From positions 4,898,001 to 4,962,000 of the forward strand of contig NC_092040.1 of NCBI RefSeq assembly GCF_003086295.3: DNA of 64,000 bases, given 5' to 3'. Position 1 is the first letter of the stretch, and the number at the start of each line of letters is the position of its first letter. The translations under genes were made by a program, and so were the position numbers. This stretch comes from Arachis hypogaea (lineage: Eukaryota > Streptophyta > Magnoliopsida > Fabales > Fabaceae). The notes under the pieces are model-generated. The model was not told where the DNA came from. It worked only from the letters and a program-made list of their open reading frames with translations, and searched no databases. Shown in pieces: positions 61,591-64,000 of the stretch.

Positions 61591-62860
61591 CAAACCACCC
61601 ACAAAACTCCCTTCCTAATGCATATTTCCTCCCCTTCTCTCTCCCTCCCCATTGCAGGCCCATCCCAGCGCACACTCCCCCTTCCTCTCCTTCCTTATAG
61701 CAGTCTCCTCCCTTGATGGTTGAGGTTGTTGATGTTAAAGTTGTTGTTGCTGCGAGTGGTGGTGTTGAGGGAGGGAGGGAAAGTGTGCGTTACAGAGAGA
61801 GAGTGATAGAGGTTGCGATTGCTGTTGTTATTGATGTTGAGGAAGGGGGCTGCGATAGGGAGGGAGAGGAAGGGGGAGTGTGCATTGGAGGGCTGCAATG
61901 GGGAGGGAGAGGGACAAGGGAGTGTGCGTTGAAGAGGGGGCTTTGGGGTGATTTGCCAGGTCACCAAAACACGGCGACCACGTTAACATTGTTTTTACCG
62001 GAGATTTATTCCGGCGAGCTCGATGACACGATTGTCAAATTTTAAAATCTTTTAGGAACTATTTTGTCAATAACAAAATTCAGGTACCATTTGTCAGCGC
62101 CAAAATCTTTCGGGTACTGATTTGGTATTTACTTCTAAATTTGAATTTGATCTTTAACGTTTTAAATATTCTATTTTTATCCCAAAAAAATTCAATTAGA
62201 TTTAATATGGTTCTATGTTAAATTTGACACTAATAGTTAACATAATAAGTGACGTGGGTGTTAATAATATTATTAGTTAAGTTATATCTTCTTACATGTG
62301 TAAAAAAAAATATAACTAGAATTTTTTTGTAATACTTTTTTTTGTCAATTTTTTTGACAAAACTTTAAATCTTAACAATCAATCATAACACTTCAAAATC
62401 AAAAGAAAAATGTTTATATTAATGATTGTTGATGAATTAATTTTACTTATATTTTGAAATCAAATACCATCAATTGTCAAATTTAATGATGGGATAATAT
62501 TAAATTTCTTTAATTTTTTTTGGGATTAAATATGATATTTAAAATGTTAGAGATCAATTCGACTTAGAAATTAAAATAATCTTTTGTTTTTTTTATTGGC
62601 TTTACTTAATTTCTTCTAAATTCTAAGAGTGATAACTTTAAATTTTTCAATATTTCGAATTATTGACAAATGTAATTTCAAAAAACTACTACACACATAA
62701 AAAAAATTAGGAACAAAAAATTATATGATATTTTCAAAGACTTGGTTCAAAGGACAATTGCACACGACATTAATATTTTACAGTACTATTGTTGGTAAAC
62801 TTATCCATCAAAATAACTTTTGAAGATACTAGATAAACTTTTATTTTTTCTAGTTTTCTT

Positions 62861-62899
<39 letters not shown>

Positions 62900-63608
62900 G
62901 AATACTTTTGTATATATTAGAAATGATGTTCTTAAAGTAAATTTGTCATTTTACCTTAAAAAAAATGGGTGTTAGAATTTGATTGGGGGAGAATGTTTTC
63001 CACCCACCACCTTCCAGGAACAAACACACAAAAAGCAGAGTTACTGTTAGATTATTGGAATTGGAAATTAAATATAAAGATGGCGGGGGCCTCTTGCGCA
63101 CATAGCTTAATGGGGAGTTATTGACTTTTTTGGATGACACTTATCCACAACATGCCATCACAATTTGCAATTTGCAAACCTAGCTAGCTAGAAACATGTC
63201 CACAACCTCTGTATCCAATTTAGCCCATCACGTCTCTTTCAACCCCACTCCATGTTTTTCTTTTCCTCACTCCTCACTCCTCAACCATCTCTCATCTTTA
63301 TCAATTATTCTTAATTTTCTATTTTAATTTTTAACTTCTACAACATATATATACTCGTAAAATTAAATTATTCAAAATACATTTGCTAACCTAATTTAAT
63401 ATATGAAGATTTATTTTCTCGGTTTTTAAGTTTTACTAGTAGTATTGGTCAAGAATCAAGATGAAATACAAGAAAGAAACTATTGAAAAATAATTTAAAG
63501 GTAGAAAACGAATTTGATAGTAGACAAAATTTGCGGCACAGAAAGCGACAAAAGCAGGAGAAGCAAGTTGTGTGTGGTGTCATGGTGTGTGCACATGAGA
63601 GAGACGAA
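61591..63608. other. intergenic, low-complexity and AT-rich
   Basis: 61600-61960 is G/T-biased low-complexity sequence with open frames on both strands that look like bias. 62863-62895 is a TA microsatellite. No gene recognised. Confidence 0.4.
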
Positions 63609-63616
63609 TGACGTCA
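63609..63616. promoter_or_regulatory. TGACGTCA bZIP site
   Basis: Palindromic TGACGTCA, the core bound by plant TGA-type bZIP factors, 377 bases upstream of the ATG at 63993. Confidence 0.5.
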
Positions 63617-63660
63617 GCGACGGGACTTATTTAATTAGAGAAAAAACTGAAAATATTAAG

Positions 63661-63666
63661 CACGTG
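63661..63666. promoter_or_regulatory. G-box CACGTG
   Basis: CACGTG about 330 bases upstream of the same ATG; bound by bHLH and bZIP factors. Confidence 0.5.
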
Positions 63667-63828
63667 ATAAAAAGACCACCAATGACCAAACTGTGCCTTG
63701 CAATTTACACATGCGAAGCTTCATAGAAGCTTAGTTGGCGACCATCGTAAAAATAAAAATTAAAAAGATCTATGGTCGTACATAGTGATTAAAAAAGTTT
63801 CATGTCCAAGTTCACGAACCTTGCACTC

Positions 63829-63838
63829 CTATATATAC
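63829..63838 (+). promoter_or_regulatory. TATA box of the gene starting at 63993
   Basis: CTATATATAC, followed by a pyrimidine-rich leader (CTCCTTCTTCCCC), about 155 bases before the ATG. Confidence 0.6.
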
Positions 63839-63992
63839 CCGTCTCCTTCTTCCCCTTCAAAATTCGAATATTCAATACCCACAATTAAAAAAAAAAAACC
63901 TAATAACACCTTCCTTAGCTATCTCTCCTCTTTATTATTTCTTCAGCAGATTCAGTTATAACTGAAAAACAAACACACTAACAAGAAAAGAA

Positions 63993-64000
63993 ATGTGCGA
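63993..64000 (+). CDS. start of an unidentified gene
   Basis: ATG TGC GA, encoding Met-Cys-(Asp/Glu), at the right edge. The TATA box, CT-rich leader and A-rich context before the ATG (AAAAGAAATG) support a real start. Too short to identify. Confidence 0.5.

Noticed and set aside
61695..62045. Overlapping frames on both strands in G/T-rich sequence
   Set aside because: Low-complexity sequence gives open frames on both strands; no family resemblance.
1..64000. CRISPR array, bacterial operon, rRNA or tRNA genes
   Set aside because: Introns, TATA boxes and plant transposons show a plant nuclear region; no spaced identical repeats and no convincing tRNA or rRNA sequence were seen.

Overview
The window looks like nuclear DNA of a legume, most probably peanut (Arachis). 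It is AT-rich, its genes have introns with GT-AG borders, and several repeats resemble ones I recall from Arachis: Mutator-like elements carrying a mudrA transposase plus a plant-mobile-domain (PMD) gene, hAT-type MITEs beginning TAGGGGTGG, and a retroelement with a reverse-strand 'putative gypsy type' ORF. The assignment rests on recognition, not on a search.

Only five host genes are supported: the first two exons of a palmitoyl-protein thioesterase (1-778, minus, running off the left edge); a two-exon GUB_WAK extracellular-domain protein without a RING or kinase (3547-4526, minus); a complete four-exon PPPDE/DeSI-type peptidase (6223-8700, minus); an intronless group IX ERF transcription factor (38947-39720, minus); and the first eight bases of a gene starting at 63993 (plus) with a recognisable promoter.

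Most of the rest is transposon. 10821-14340 is a Mutator-like element (MULE-A) with long terminal inverted repeats and a perfect 9-bp target duplication; it holds a broken mudrA facing a broken PMD gene. 17065-32170 is a direct tandem duplication (about 7.5 kb per unit) of most of a second Mutator-like family (MULE-B), again with mudrA facing PMD, both broken. Each duplicate carries the same hAT MITE in the PMD exon, so that insertion came first. The probable outer ends of MULE-B are 17613 and 33399.

33770-38940 holds MITEs, a 537-bp foldback and a hAT-like element. 40380-43520 is a nest: a hAT-like element (41124-43512) contains a LINE fragment, which is split by a hAT MITE, next to another hAT MITE. 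43860-54670 is mostly featureless AT-rich DNA with scattered MITEs, one of which (51101-51241) shares its ends with MULE-B. 55206-59790 is an LTR retrotransposon without visible gag-pol but with a degenerate antisense ORF; it sits in one unit of a local duplication whose other unit preserves the empty site. 60330-61345 is the end of a Ty1-copia polyprotein. No tRNA, rRNA or CRISPR array was recognised.
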